A DNA stretch of 10,726 nt from Zhenhengia stercoravium (GTDB taxonomy: Bacteria > Bacillota > Clostridia > Lachnospirales > Cellulosilyticaceae): assembly GCA_018883975.1 (NCBI GenBank), contig JAHLFD010000265.1, forward strand, positions 1 to 10,726. The letters run 5' to 3'. Shown here piece after piece: positions 1-7,503 of the stretch. The notes under the pieces are model-generated. The model worked only from the letters and a program-made list of their open reading frames with translations. It ran no database searches and was not told the origin of the DNA. Numbering within the stretch: the stretch's first letter is position 1; the number at the start of each line of letters is the position of its first letter. Both the position numbers and the translations under genes were made by a program.

Positions 1-399
1 TAATAGACCAATCTCATGAGGACAAGAAAATAAAGTATATCTTTTAATCAAAAATTGTATCACGCCTTCTAAATCTTCTATAGGATATCCAAGCTTTCTT
101 AAATACTCTCCTATAGCCTTATCCTTTATTACAGCTTCTAAAGCTTCTTTTCGATATAAAAAAAGAATGATACTCTTTTCCTTACTTCTTAACACGCGCC
201 ATTCTAACCCTAATTTTTTCACAACACCTAATCCATATCGATTCCATTTCTCCTGTATATCCCTTGTTATAGTTAATGTTGCAGCCGGTTTTAAATGTTC
301 TAACACAGGCGCTAGATGATATTTAAAATAAAAATACAAATAATCTTCATCCTCATAGTAACTTAAAACCTTATAAAAAATCTGGCTCATTTCTTCCAT
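1..399 (-). CDS. DUF3793 family protein of unknown function (C-terminus off window)
   Basis: This is an open frame of 133 codons that runs off the left edge without a stop. I chose the ATG at 399-397 because a strong GGAGGG (410-405) sits 5 nt upstream. The visible protein is small, charged and aromatic-rich, with no signal peptide or membrane segment. Around residues 74-85 it has a hydrophobic strand followed by YRKE. At residues 102-112 it has KLGYP-IEDL, and at 124-132 FSCPHEIGL. The combination of a CPHEIG motif with a 'YRKE' strand and a 'LGYP.ED' helix matches DUF3793, a family typical of Clostridia. Its biochemical role is not known to me, and the conserved Cys-Pro-His would suit metal or thiol chemistry, which is only inference. 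The gene follows the rpoD terminator by about 36 nt and I see no convincing promoter of its own, so it may depend on readthrough. Confidence 0.75.
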   Translation of the reverse strand, partial: MEEMSQIFYKVLSYYEDEDYLYFYFKYHLAPVLEHLKPAATLTITRDIQEKWNRYGLGVVKKLGLEWRVLRSKEKSIILFLYRKEALEAVIKDKAIGEYLRKLGYPIEDLEGVIQFLIKRYTLFSCPHEIGLL

Positions 400-436
400 A
401 CTTTCCCTCCCTTGCTTATAAGGATAGTATGGATAA

Positions 437-478
437 AAAAAGCCTAGTTATTCAGCAAGCTAAATAACTAGGCTTTTT
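437..478 (-). terminator. Intrinsic terminator after rpoD
   Basis: Positions 437-452 and 463-478 are perfect 16-bp reverse complements around a 10-nt loop. The stem contains the GCCTAGTTATT core. On the minus strand the 3' arm ends in seven T (441-435). It starts 2 nt after the rpoD stop codon. The flanking A/T runs are symmetric, so it could also stop transcription from the plus strand. Confidence 0.93.
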
Positions 479-479
479 A

Positions 480-1559
480 CTATTGTAAATAATCTTTAAG
501 TTTGTTACTTCTACTTGGATGACGAAGTTTTCTTAAAGCTTTTGCTTCAATCTGTCTAATACGCTCTCTTGTAACATTGAAGTCTTTACCTACTTCTTCA
601 AGGGTACGTGCACGCCCATCTTCAAGACCAAATCTAAGCATAAGTACTTTTTGTTCTCTTTCTGTAAGTGTCTCAAGTACTTCACTTAACTGCTCTTTAA
701 GAAGTGCAAATGAAGCAGCCTCGATAGGTACTGGCGTATCCTCATCTGGAATGAAATCTCCTAAATGACTATCTTCTTCTTCACCAATTGGCGTATCAAG
801 AGATACTGGCTCTCTTGAAATTTTCATAACTTCACGTACCTTCTCTACTGGCATGTCCATAAATTCTGCAATTTCTTCTGGTTGTGGGTCACGACCTAAC
901 TCTTGAAGAAGTTGTTTAGAAGCACGCATTAAGCGATTCATAGTCTCTACCATGTGTACTGGAATACGAATAGTACGTGCTTGGTCTGCAATAGATCTTG
1001 TGATAGCTTGTCTAATCCACCAAGTTGCATAAGTACTGAATTTAAAACCTTTACGGTAATCGAATTTTTCTACAGCTTTAATCAGACCAAGGTTACCTTC
1101 TTGAATTAAGTCAAGAAGTGCCATACCACGTCCAATATATTTTCTTGCAATGCTTACTACAAGTCTAAGGTTAGCTTCTGCAAGACGTTTTTTTGCTTCT
1201 TCATCACCTTGTTCAATACGTTCTGCTAATGCAATCTCTTCTGCTCCTGAAAGAAGTGGTACCTTACCAATTTCTTTTAAATACATACGTACAGGATCAT
1301 CTATACTCATATCATCTGGGAGTGAGATATCGATTTCTTCTTCGATTTCCATTTCTTTCATGTTACCGATAATATCAATACCTTGAGCTTCTAAATATTC
1401 ATATACCTGCTCGATTTTAGCAGGATCTACATCTATATTTACAAATGCATCAATAACATCGCTTTGCTCTAAAACACCTTTTCTTTCTTTAGCTAAGGTA
1501 ATAAGTTGTTCTAATTTAGCTTTAAACAGTAGTTTGGGATCTTGTACTTGCTCTTTCAA
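480..1559 (-). CDS. rpoD: RNA polymerase primary sigma factor (sigma-70/sigma-A)
   Basis: This is the housekeeping sigma factor that brings RNA polymerase to -35/-10 promoters. From the TTG at 1559-1557 the protein has 359 residues, normal for a clostridial SigA. A short region 1.1-like domain covers about 5-60, followed by an acidic linker. Region 1.2 (DDPVRMYLKEIGKVPLL) is at 87-103. Regions 2.1-2.4 cover about 125-200, with DLIQEGNLGLIKAVEKFDYR and the -10-reading segment STYATWWIRQAITR. Region 3 covers 201-280. Region 4 follows, with helix-turn-helix TLEEVGKDFNVTRERIRQIE at 319-338. The frame stays open upstream to an ATG at 1727, but that extension would cover the promoter and part of the previous terminator and resembles no sigma N-terminus. 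An AAAGGAG (1577-1571) stands 11 nt before the TTG, slightly far but the best option. The gene has its own promoter and terminator, and no dnaG is adjacent. Confidence 0.95.
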   Translation of the reverse strand: MKEQVQDPKLLFKAKLEQLITLAKERKGVLEQSDVIDAFVNIDVDPAKIEQVYEYLEAQGIDIIGNMKEMEIEEEIDISLPDDMSIDDPVRMYLKEIGKVPLLSGAEEIALAERIEQGDEEAKKRLAEANLRLVVSIARKYIGRGMALLDLIQEGNLGLIKAVEKFDYRKGFKFSTYATWWIRQAITRSIADQARTIRIPVHMVETMNRLMRASKQLLQELGRDPQPEEIAEFMDMPVEKVREVMKISREPVSLDTPIGEEEDSHLGDFIPDEDTPVPIEAASFALLKEQLSEVLETLTEREQKVLMLRFGLEDGRARTLEEVGKDFNVTRERIRQIEAKALRKLRHPSRSNKLKDYLQ

Positions 1560-1570
1560 TATTCTGTACG

Positions 1571-1577
1571 CTCCTTT
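1571..1577 (-). promoter_or_regulatory. Ribosome-binding site supporting the TTG start of rpoD
   Basis: AAAGGAG lies 11 nt upstream of the in-frame TTG at 1559-1557. No in-frame ATG or GTG occurs close downstream, and the upstream ATG at 1727 lacks a Shine-Dalgarno sequence and precedes the promoter. The homology with sigma N-termini begins right after this point. The spacing is longer than the usual 5-9 nt, which may limit initiation. Confidence 0.65.
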
Positions 1578-1656
1578 TGCTGATATTTTATGAAAATTTA
1601 TATTGACTAAAACACTATTTTGTAGTATACTGTAGATTACATTATTTAACCTTTTA

Positions 1657-1685
1657 ATAATACCCTTTTTAAGCTGTCTTGTCAA
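1657..1685 (-). promoter_or_regulatory. Sigma-A-type promoter of rpoD
   Basis: On the minus strand TTGACA (1685-1680) is followed by exactly 17 nt and TATTAT (1662-1657). This is a perfect -35 and a 5/6 match to the -10. Transcription should start near 1650, leaving a leader of about 90 nt before the TTG codon. Because the site is of the type SigA itself recognises, rpoD is probably autoregulated. It lies about 40 nt beyond the cobalamin operon terminator, so the two units are separated. Confidence 0.88.
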
Positions 1686-1725
1686 TATTTTAAACATAAT
1701 TTTTATAATATAATCATAAATCGGC

Positions 1726-1764
1726 AAAAAAACCCTTTACCTTATACTGGTTAAAGGGTTTTTT
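1726..1764 (-). terminator. Intrinsic terminator of the cobalamin operon
   Basis: Arms AAAAAACCCTTTA (1727-1739) and TAAAGGGTTTTTT (1752-1764) are perfectly complementary, 13 bp. They are extended by CC (1740-1741) with GG (1749-1750) across a one-base bulge, closing a 7-nt loop. On the minus strand seven T (1732-1726) follow the stem. It begins 2 nt after the cbiAC stop codon. Confidence 0.92.
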
Positions 1765-1765
1765 G

Positions 1766-3769
1766 TTATAATTTTCTATTATCTGCCATATAAAGAAGTG
1801 CATTGCATATAGCTGCTGCTACATTACTGCCTCCTTTTCTTCCTCTAGCTACAATATATGGTACATTTTTTTGCATAATTAATTCTTTAGATTCTACTAC
1901 ATTGACAAAACCTACAGGTACTCCAATAACCAGTTCCGGTTTCAATATGCCCTGCTCAATATAATCTGCAATAGCAATAAGTGCTGTAGGTGCATTCCCT
2001 ATAGCAAAAATAATAGGTTTATTAAGACTTATTGCTTTTTTTACTGCTATGGCAGAACGTGTTATCCCTTTTTCTTTAGCTTCTGCAGCTACATCTTCAT
2101 CTGCCACAAAACAAAAAACTTCCATACCAAACTTTTTAAGTGTGGTTTTATTAATACCTGCTTTAGCCATTTGTGTATCTGTCACAATGCATGCTCCATT
2201 TTTAATAGCCTCTAAAGCTAAAGTTACTGCATCTTGTGAAAACTTCATATTTTTCGCATAATCAAAATCTGCGCTTGTATGGATTGCACGTTTAATAATA
2301 GGCGCTTCAAGAGGATCTAGAACAGTTTCCCCTAAAATTTCTTCTATCATTCTAAAACTTTCTTTTTCAATTTCATTAGGTAAAATATGCATTTTGTCTG
2401 GCGTTATAGTGTACTGACTACATTTTTCTACAAAACGTTTTGCAAGTTCTGGAGCGTTATAAAAATGAGTATGAGGATAGCCTGCAAAAATATGTTCATC
2501 TGCTACAATAGCTGGCCAGTTTTGTTCTTTATAAGGCTTACGACTTATAAAGCTTTCTCCATTATATGTAGAATCTGAATAATGGAATTCATGCACTCTA
2601 AGTTTTTCTCCCTTATTAGTTAGCATATTATCCCTCTCACACTCAAGCTCCATATAACCAAATCTGATAAGGCGTTTTGTCATAAAAGCCTCACCTTTTA
2701 AATAACCTACCATATCATAAGATGTACCATCTAATAATTTAATTTTCTCTTGCAGATACATGAATCCACCACATTCTGCAATACATGGCATACCTTTTTG
2801 AAGTGCTTTATAAATAGCACTTTTCATTTCATGATTAGCAGCAAGCTCGGCAGTATAGATTTCCGGATATCCGCCTCCTAAAATAAGGCCTTGTATACCT
2901 TCTGGTAATACCTTATCTTCCACAGGTGAAAAAGGAACAAGCTCAGCGCCTAGTGATTCTAAAAGCTCTAGGTTATCTTCATAATAAAAAGAGAATGCTT
3001 TATCTTTAGCAATACCTATTTTAACTTTCTCCCCCTGCACTTTCATTTCCCTCAGGCACCTAGGCTTTTCAACTTGTAACTGCGCACTTGAATTTGCTAA
3101 AGTGATGAGCCCATCAAAGTCAATGGTTTCCTTCGTCTCTTTTCCTAAAATCTCTATTTTATTTTCTAGATCTTCTACTTCTTTTGCTGTAATGAGCCCT
3201 AAGTGTCTGCTCTCTAAACTCCATGCTTCCATATGTGGCATAAAACCATATACCTTAAGAGATGTATGCTTCTCTATCATATTTTTGTAGTATGCATAAC
3301 TCATAGAAGATATATCATTTAAAATAACTCCTTGTATAGTGTTTTTTCTAAATTCTATAAAGCCTTTAAGTAGTGGTACAATAGATAGGCCCATTCCCTT
3401 ACAGGAAACCACCAGTACAACAGGCGTCTTAGTTTCATAAGCTAGTTCATAAGAACTTGCCTGAGTACTATCACTTAATCCATCATAAAAACCCATTACA
3501 CCCTCTATTAAAGCTATATCTGCTTCTCTCATATGCTTCTCTAGTAAATAAGTACAATTTTCTCTTCCCATCATATAGAAATCTAAATTATATGAAGGTG
3601 TATGAAGTACTTCTTTATGAAACATAGGATCTATATAGTCTGGCCCACATTTAAAAGCAACCACCTTTTGCCCGCTCATATAAAAATTTCTAAGCAGGGC
3701 ACAAGTTAAAGTTGTCTTACCAGATCCACTTCCTATGGCTGCAATCATGAGCCTCGGTATTGTTTTCAT
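1766..3769 (-). CDS. cbiAC: Fused cobyrinate a,c-diamide synthase (CbiA) and cobalt-precorrin-8 methylmutase (CbiC)
   Basis: This 667-residue protein joins two cytosolic enzymes of the anaerobic B12 pathway. Residues 1-450 are CbiA, which amidates the a and c side chains of cobyrinate using ATP and glutamine. It has a P-loop GSGSGKTT at 13-20 and the CGPDYIDP stretch at 41-48. The glutamine amidotransferase part shows GLILGGGYPEIY (294-305), the nucleophile Cys333 in AECGGF, and a catalytic His in YPHTHF (431-436). Residues from about 455 to 667 are CbiC, which moves the C11 methyl to C12. There the expected catalytic His is H497 in IHTSADFDY, followed by GNAPTAL (591-597) and GVPVGFVNVVESKE (616-629). 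The CbiC half has no separate start codon and the frame is uninterrupted. The ATG at 3769 has AAAGGA 7 nt upstream. The start overlaps cbiET out of frame by 53 nt. As usual for enzymes, the CbiC step precedes the CbiA step although CbiA is N-terminal. Confidence 0.96.
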   Translation of the reverse strand: MKTIPRLMIAAIGSGSGKTTLTCALLRNFYMSGQKVVAFKCGPDYIDPMFHKEVLHTPSYNLDFYMMGRENCTYLLEKHMREADIALIEGVMGFYDGLSDSTQASSYELAYETKTPVVLVVSCKGMGLSIVPLLKGFIEFRKNTIQGVILNDISSMSYAYYKNMIEKHTSLKVYGFMPHMEAWSLESRHLGLITAKEVEDLENKIEILGKETKETIDFDGLITLANSSAQLQVEKPRCLREMKVQGEKVKIGIAKDKAFSFYYEDNLELLESLGAELVPFSPVEDKVLPEGIQGLILGGGYPEIYTAELAANHEMKSAIYKALQKGMPCIAECGGFMYLQEKIKLLDGTSYDMVGYLKGEAFMTKRLIRFGYMELECERDNMLTNKGEKLRVHEFHYSDSTYNGESFISRKPYKEQNWPAIVADEHIFAGYPHTHFYNAPELAKRFVEKCSQYTITPDKMHILPNEIEKESFRMIEEILGETVLDPLEAPIIKRAIHTSADFDYAKNMKFSQDAVTLALEAIKNGACIVTDTQMAKAGINKTTLKKFGMEVFCFVADEDVAAEAKEKGITRSAIAVKKAISLNKPIIFAIGNAPTALIAIADYIEQGILKPELVIGVPVGFVNVVESKELIMQKNVPYIVARGRKGGSNVAAAICNALLYMADNRKL

Positions 3770-4985
3770 TGTTTTTTCCTTTCATTGTTATAATAAATAT
3801 TGGGTTTTGGCCCATCATCATATGGTAATTGCTTACTTCTTTACTTACAGCCATACTCATCTGTATTACTTCTAAACTTAAACCATAAAGTTTCCCACAA
3901 TTTAATGCTTCACTTAAAGTCTCAAGGGTAATAGCTGTCAAAACTATTGTTAAATTCTCATTTTGTGTAAGGAGCACTTCTAAAATCTCCTTTAAGTTAC
4001 CGCTACTTCCCCCTATAAAGACTTTATCAGGTGGCGGTAATAATTCCATCCCTTCTGGGCAAGTCATTTCTATAACATCCATATTATAGACTTCAAACTT
4101 TTTCTGATTAAGCTTAATAAGTTCTACTGCTTCTGTTTTTTTCTCCAGCGCATAGACATAACCTTTTGGACATAGCCTAGCCATTTCAATAGCTACTGAA
4201 CCGGTGCCTGCTCCTATATCATAAACAATATCGTGTTCTGTAAGCCCTAACTTGGATAAACATACACTACGTACCTCTTCCTTCGTCATAGGTACCTTAC
4301 CTCTTATGAAACTTTCATCAGGTAGTCCATAACTTACAACTTTCTTTTCTTCTACAGTTGTTCTTTCAATAAGCATAACAGATAAATCATCAAATTCTTC
4401 CTCTATAAATTCTGCTGCCAATCCTTGTATAATACGCTCTTCTGGATAAGATAGATATTCTCCTACATAAACTTTAACATTCCCCATTCCCTGCTGTGTA
4501 AGCATTTGGCAGACATGCTGTACTTTATATGTGCCACCTGTAAGCACAAACACTTCAGGATGTGTGAGTATTTCTCCTAACACCCTACTCTCTCTTCCAT
4601 GCACACTTACTGTATGTATCGTATTATAAGGTCTTTGTAACCGGTTACAGAAATACTGTAAAGAACTTATCCCTGTAATATAGTGTATTTTAAGCTGCAC
4701 TCCAAATTTATTTTTAAGCCAATTTGCTATGCTATAAAATCCTGTATCTCCAGATGCTAATACACTTACCTTTTTCTTATCTTTATAGAATGCAATCAAA
4801 GTTTCCATTTCACTTATCTTACAAGCAATCTGTATGCTTTTCTCTGATGCAATAGATCTGGTGCATTCTATAAGCCTTTCAGGTCCAAGGATCACTTCAC
4901 TTTCTGTAATACAACTCCTTGCTTCTTCTGTCAGAAGCCTAGGATTTCCTGGGCCTACTCCAATGATATAAAGTATATTTTCCAT
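3717..4985 (-). CDS. cbiET: Cobalt-precorrin-7 C5-methyltransferase / cobalt-precorrin-6B C15-methyltransferase (decarboxylating), CbiE-CbiT fusion
   Basis: The 422-residue protein corresponds to aerobic CobL. Residues 1-205 are CbiE, a tetrapyrrole methylase with GVGPGN (9-14) and the SAM-site segment ASGDTGFYS (77-85), which methylates C5. Residues 220-400 are CbiT, a Rossmann-type SAM methyltransferase with motif I YDIGAGTGSVAIE (255-267) and FIGGSSGNL (323-331), which methylates C15 and decarboxylates the C12 acetate. The ATG at 4985 follows the cbiJ stop by 1 nt, with GGAGG 6 nt upstream. The last 20 residues or so (from about K402) are a low-complexity, His/Trp-containing tail with no family counterpart that I recognise. 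They exist only because the frame continues 53 nt into cbiAC in another frame. The fusion of CbiE and CbiT is common; the tail is the odd part. Confidence 0.96.
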   Translation of the reverse strand: MENILYIIGVGPGNPRLLTEEARSCITESEVILGPERLIECTRSIASEKSIQIACKISEMETLIAFYKDKKKVSVLASGDTGFYSIANWLKNKFGVQLKIHYITGISSLQYFCNRLQRPYNTIHTVSVHGRESRVLGEILTHPEVFVLTGGTYKVQHVCQMLTQQGMGNVKVYVGEYLSYPEERIIQGLAAEFIEEEFDDLSVMLIERTTVEEKKVVSYGLPDESFIRGKVPMTKEEVRSVCLSKLGLTEHDIVYDIGAGTGSVAIEMARLCPKGYVYALEKKTEAVELIKLNQKKFEVYNMDVIEMTCPEGMELLPPPDKVFIGGSSGNLKEILEVLLTQNENLTIVLTAITLETLSEALNCGKLYGLSLEVIQMSMAVSKEVSNYHMMMGQNPIFIITMKGKNNENNTEAHDCSHRKWIW

Positions 4986-4986
4986 C

Positions 4987-5739
4987 TCATTCCTCCAGCC
5001 ACTGATAGATTTGCTCTAACTTAAGACCCTCTTCTTTAACAGGCCTTGTTAAACAAACGACTTCTACGCCTAACGCCTTAGCTGCACTTACTTTATCTTG
5101 CATACCACCTATATCTCCTGAATCCTTTGTCACTAGGTATTTAGCTTTAACGTGCCTTAATAAAGCCTCATTCATCTCATGTGAAAAAGGACCTTGCATA
5201 CAAATAAAATGACTCATTTGATAGCCCAAATCTATAGCACCCTCAATACCTTTAGGCATAGGCAGCATACGTACATATAGCCTCTCCTCATAATGATTAA
5301 GAACTGTAAAGGCTTCTAAATCTTTACTACCTGTGGTAAGTAGTATATTACCTTCCGTTTGAGCTAAGAAATAAACTATTTCTGCTATAGAATTAAAATA
5401 ATGTATATCTTCTTCCTTACCGTAACTCGTTCTTATAATTCTTTTATAAAGTACACCTACTTTTTCACAAGCGGACTTGATATTTTGTGTAACAAGCTGC
5501 GCATAAGGATGTGTAGTATCTAACACACAATCGAATTGTTTCTCTTTAAGTAAATGAATCATGGCCCCTTCATCCAATCGCTCTTCTATAAGATGAATAC
5601 CTTCCGTATGATGCATCTGTTCTTTTCCATAATCTGTAGCTACGCTAAGCCATACTTCTATATTTTTTCCTATTAAATACTCTGCAAGTATCCTGCCTTC
5701 TGTCGTTCCACCTAAAACAAAAATTTTCTTATACTTCAT
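4987..5739 (-). CDS. cbiJ: Cobalt-precorrin-6A reductase
   Basis: CbiJ (CobK family) reduces cobalt-precorrin-6A with NAD(P)H to cobalt-precorrin-6B. With the ATG at 5739 the protein has 250 residues, the normal length. It begins with a nucleotide-binding strand-loop and GGTTEGR at 10-16. It carries DTTHPYA (74-80), TTGSKDL (135-141), MQGPFSHEMN (181-190) and the VTKDSG..GG...K..AA pattern (203-220), all typical of the family. The frame is open to an ATG at 5796, but that would add 19 residues unlike CbiJ and overlap cbiH by 68 nt. An ATG at 5751 is only 2 nt from the GAGG at 5757-5754. From 5739 the GAGG is 14 nt away, so the start is chosen mainly on homology and initiation is probably coupled to cbiH, whose stop lies 11 nt inside this gene. 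Confidence 0.92.
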   Translation of the reverse strand: MKYKKIFVLGGTTEGRILAEYLIGKNIEVWLSVATDYGKEQMHHTEGIHLIEERLDEGAMIHLLKEKQFDCVLDTTHPYAQLVTQNIKSACEKVGVLYKRIIRTSYGKEEDIHYFNSIAEIVYFLAQTEGNILLTTGSKDLEAFTVLNHYEERLYVRMLPMPKGIEGAIDLGYQMSHFICMQGPFSHEMNEALLRHVKAKYLVTKDSGDIGGMQDKVSAAKALGVEVVCLTRPVKEEGLKLEQIYQWLEE

Positions 5740-6466
5740 AACGCTTCTCATACCCTCTAGGTGTAACCATCTTTTTATGAATAAGTCTTGTTTCACTATT
5801 GCCTATAATGATTGTAGTAAACATATCTACTTCTACACTTTTAAGTTCTGCTAAAGTACAAGTATGACTCACCTGTCCTTCTCTTCCAATATGTTGCACA
5901 TAGCCACATACTGTATCTTTTGCTTTATATTGCATCATTAGGTCACAAGCTTTTTCTAAATAGTCATGGCGCTTCTTACTTGATGGATTATAAAGGCAAA
6001 TCACAAAATCTGCCTCTGCTGCAAGCAGAAGACGCTTTTCAATCTTCTCCCATGGCGTTAGTAAATCACTTAAGCTAATCAGTACAAAATCATGAATAAG
6101 AGGTGCTCCTAAAACTGCTGCTGCACTACAGGCTGCTGTAACACCCGGTACAACTTCTATATCCACTTCTGGATACATTCTAGCTACTTCATGAACAATA
6201 CCGGCCATGCCATATACACCAGCATCCCCACTGCATACCATAGCTACAGTCTTACCTTTTAAGCACTCCTCCACAGCCATTTTGCAGCGTTCTACTTCCT
6301 TCTTCATACCTGTTGCAAGTAACGTTTTGTGACTAAACTGCTCCCTAATTAAGTCTACATATACTGTATACCCTACAATCACATCACTTGCCTCAAGAGC
6401 TGCTACAGCTCGGTTTGTCATTTCATAAACGCCACCAGGCCCAAGCCCTACTACATATAATTTCAT
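5729..6466 (-). CDS. cbiH: Cobalt-precorrin-3B C17-methyltransferase (ring contraction)
   Basis: CbiH (CobJ family) methylates C17 of cobalt-precorrin-3 and drives ring contraction to the delta-lactone cobalt-precorrin-4, the defining step of corrin formation. The 245-residue protein is a single tetrapyrrole-methylase domain with GLGPGG (7-12), the SAM-site segment CSGDAGVYGMAG (78-89), VVPGVTAACSAAAVLGAPL (105-123), DFVLISLSDLLTPW (126-139) and LYNPSSKKR (158-166). The last two set CbiH apart from CbiF and CbiL. The ATG at 6466 overlaps the cbiG stop in an ATGA junction and has GGAGGT about 6 nt upstream, so translation is probably coupled. There is no fused C-terminal domain of the kind some clostridial CbiH proteins carry. 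Confidence 0.96.
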   Translation of the reverse strand: MKLYVVGLGPGGVYEMTNRAVAALEASDVIVGYTVYVDLIREQFSHKTLLATGMKKEVERCKMAVEECLKGKTVAMVCSGDAGVYGMAGIVHEVARMYPEVDIEVVPGVTAACSAAAVLGAPLIHDFVLISLSDLLTPWEKIEKRLLLAAEADFVICLYNPSSKKRHDYLEKACDLMMQYKAKDTVCGYVQHIGREGQVSHTCTLAELKSVEVDMFTTIIIGNSETRLIHKKMVTPRGYEKRYEV

Positions 6467-7503
6467 CTTAGTACCTCCCTCTCGAATTTCACTGTATAAT
6501 GAGGCATAGCAAGTGCCATTGTTACCCCATCTAAAGCAACTTTTTTTAAAAGTAACTTACCTCCATCACTCCCTTTAACAGCTGAGCGTTCACATACATT
6601 CTCTACACCTGTAATTTGTTTCACAAAAGATGAAGGAGTAAAATCACCTTCTATTTGATTTAATTCATAGGCGCTATAAAAGCTTATAGACTTATGATAA
6701 TGAGTAGCCCATTCTAATAAACCTTGTTCTTCCTGCTTTAAGTCTATAGATACAACCTTTCCTATAGCTTCTACCGGTATATCTAATTTTTCTAGCTGCT
6801 TTCTTATAAGCCTTTCTATCTGCACAAAAGATGTTCCTTTTCTACATCCTATTCCTAAAGTTAATCCTTTAGGAATGAGCCATAATGTTTCCTTAAAAGG
6901 TTTTTTGTTCTTATCATATCCAATATAAATACCTATTTCTCCATAGCTACTCTCTATAACTTGTTTAGGAAGTTTCCCTTCTACATGGAAATCACTCACA
7001 AAACCAATAGTCTTATCCTTCAAAATGTCACTTGCTATAGATTTAGCTTTTTTTAAATCTGTTAAAATAAGTCCTCTTTCTAATGCCCATTCATCAACAG
7101 CAAAACGCCCCTCTAAATCTGTAGCTGTAGAAACAATAGCTTTGCCGCCTATTAAACTTGCAATATGCTTTGCACAACCATTAGCTCCTCCTATATGGCC
7201 TGATACTAAAGGTATAACATTTTGCCCAAGTTCATCTATACATAAAACTGCGGGATCCTTGTCTTTACTTACTAGAAAAGGGGCAATAGCACGTACAGCA
7301 ATCCCTGTTGCCCCTATGTAAATAAGTACTTCATAGTCCTTAAAGTTCATTTTAGTCCATTCTTTTAGAGAACCATCTACCTCCTCTAGCCCCTCTTCTT
7401 TGTATTTAGAAAGATGATAACCCTTGGCACCTTCTAAAAGTTCTCCTAACTTTCTGCTAAGCTTTGCTCCATGTGCTGTGAAAGAAATAATGGCATATCT
7501 CAT
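6463..7503 (-). CDS. cbiG: Cobalt-precorrin-5A hydrolase
   Basis: CbiG opens the lactone ring of cobalt-precorrin-5A and releases the two-carbon fragment as acetaldehyde, a step particular to the anaerobic route. The 346-residue protein has the expected three parts. The N-terminal domain carries GATGIAVRAIAP (64-75). The central core has VIPLVSGHIGGAN (96-108) and ATDLEGRFAVDEWA (127-140). A linker leads to the C-terminal CobE-like domain with LTLGIGCRKGT (214-224) and GVENVCERSA (299-308). All parts are intact. The ATG at 7503 shares ATGA with the cbiF stop and is preceded by an AGAGAGG with a 7-nt spacer. CbiG distinguishes this operon from an aerobic cob pathway, together with CbiD and the absence of CobG and CobF. 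Confidence 0.96.
   Translation of the reverse strand: MRYAIISFTAHGAKLSRKLGELLEGAKGYHLSKYKEEGLEEVDGSLKEWTKMNFKDYEVLIYIGATGIAVRAIAPFLVSKDKDPAVLCIDELGQNVIPLVSGHIGGANGCAKHIASLIGGKAIVSTATDLEGRFAVDEWALERGLILTDLKKAKSIASDILKDKTIGFVSDFHVEGKLPKQVIESSYGEIGIYIGYDKNKKPFKETLWLIPKGLTLGIGCRKGTSFVQIERLIRKQLEKLDIPVEAIGKVVSIDLKQEEQGLLEWATHYHKSISFYSAYELNQIEGDFTPSSFVKQITGVENVCERSAVKGSDGGKLLLKKVALDGVTMALAMPHYTVKFEREVLR

Noticed and set aside
424..458. A promoter for the DUF3793 gene made from TTGCTG (458-453) and TACTAT (429-424)
   Set aside because: The spacing is 23 nt, too long for sigma-A, and at 17 nt the sequence is TATCCA, a poor -10 box.
1621..1632. Palindrome AGTATACT in the rpoD leader as an operator
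   Set aside because: An 8-bp palindrome in AT-rich DNA is expected by chance, and no second copy or known regulator motif is present.
1560..1727. A 56-residue N-terminal extension of RpoD starting at the ATG at 1727
   Set aside because: It would begin inside the upstream terminator and contain the rpoD promoter (1685-1657). It has no Shine-Dalgarno sequence and is unlike sigma N-termini.
3766..3778. A programmed -1 frameshift at the in-frame slippery heptamer A AAA AAC near the end of cbiET, making a CbiET-CbiAC polyprotein
   Set aside because: cbiAC is in the +1 frame relative to cbiET. A -1 slip hits TGA two codons later, so no fusion can result, although a shorter CbiET could. cbiAC also has its own good ribosome-binding site.
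7025..7321. A 98-codon plus-strand open frame within cbiG, and similar short plus-strand frames at 577, 1150, 2049, 2387, 3102 and 9020
   Set aside because: All are antisense to well-conserved genes, lack plausible ribosome-binding sites or domains, and look like by-products of codon use.
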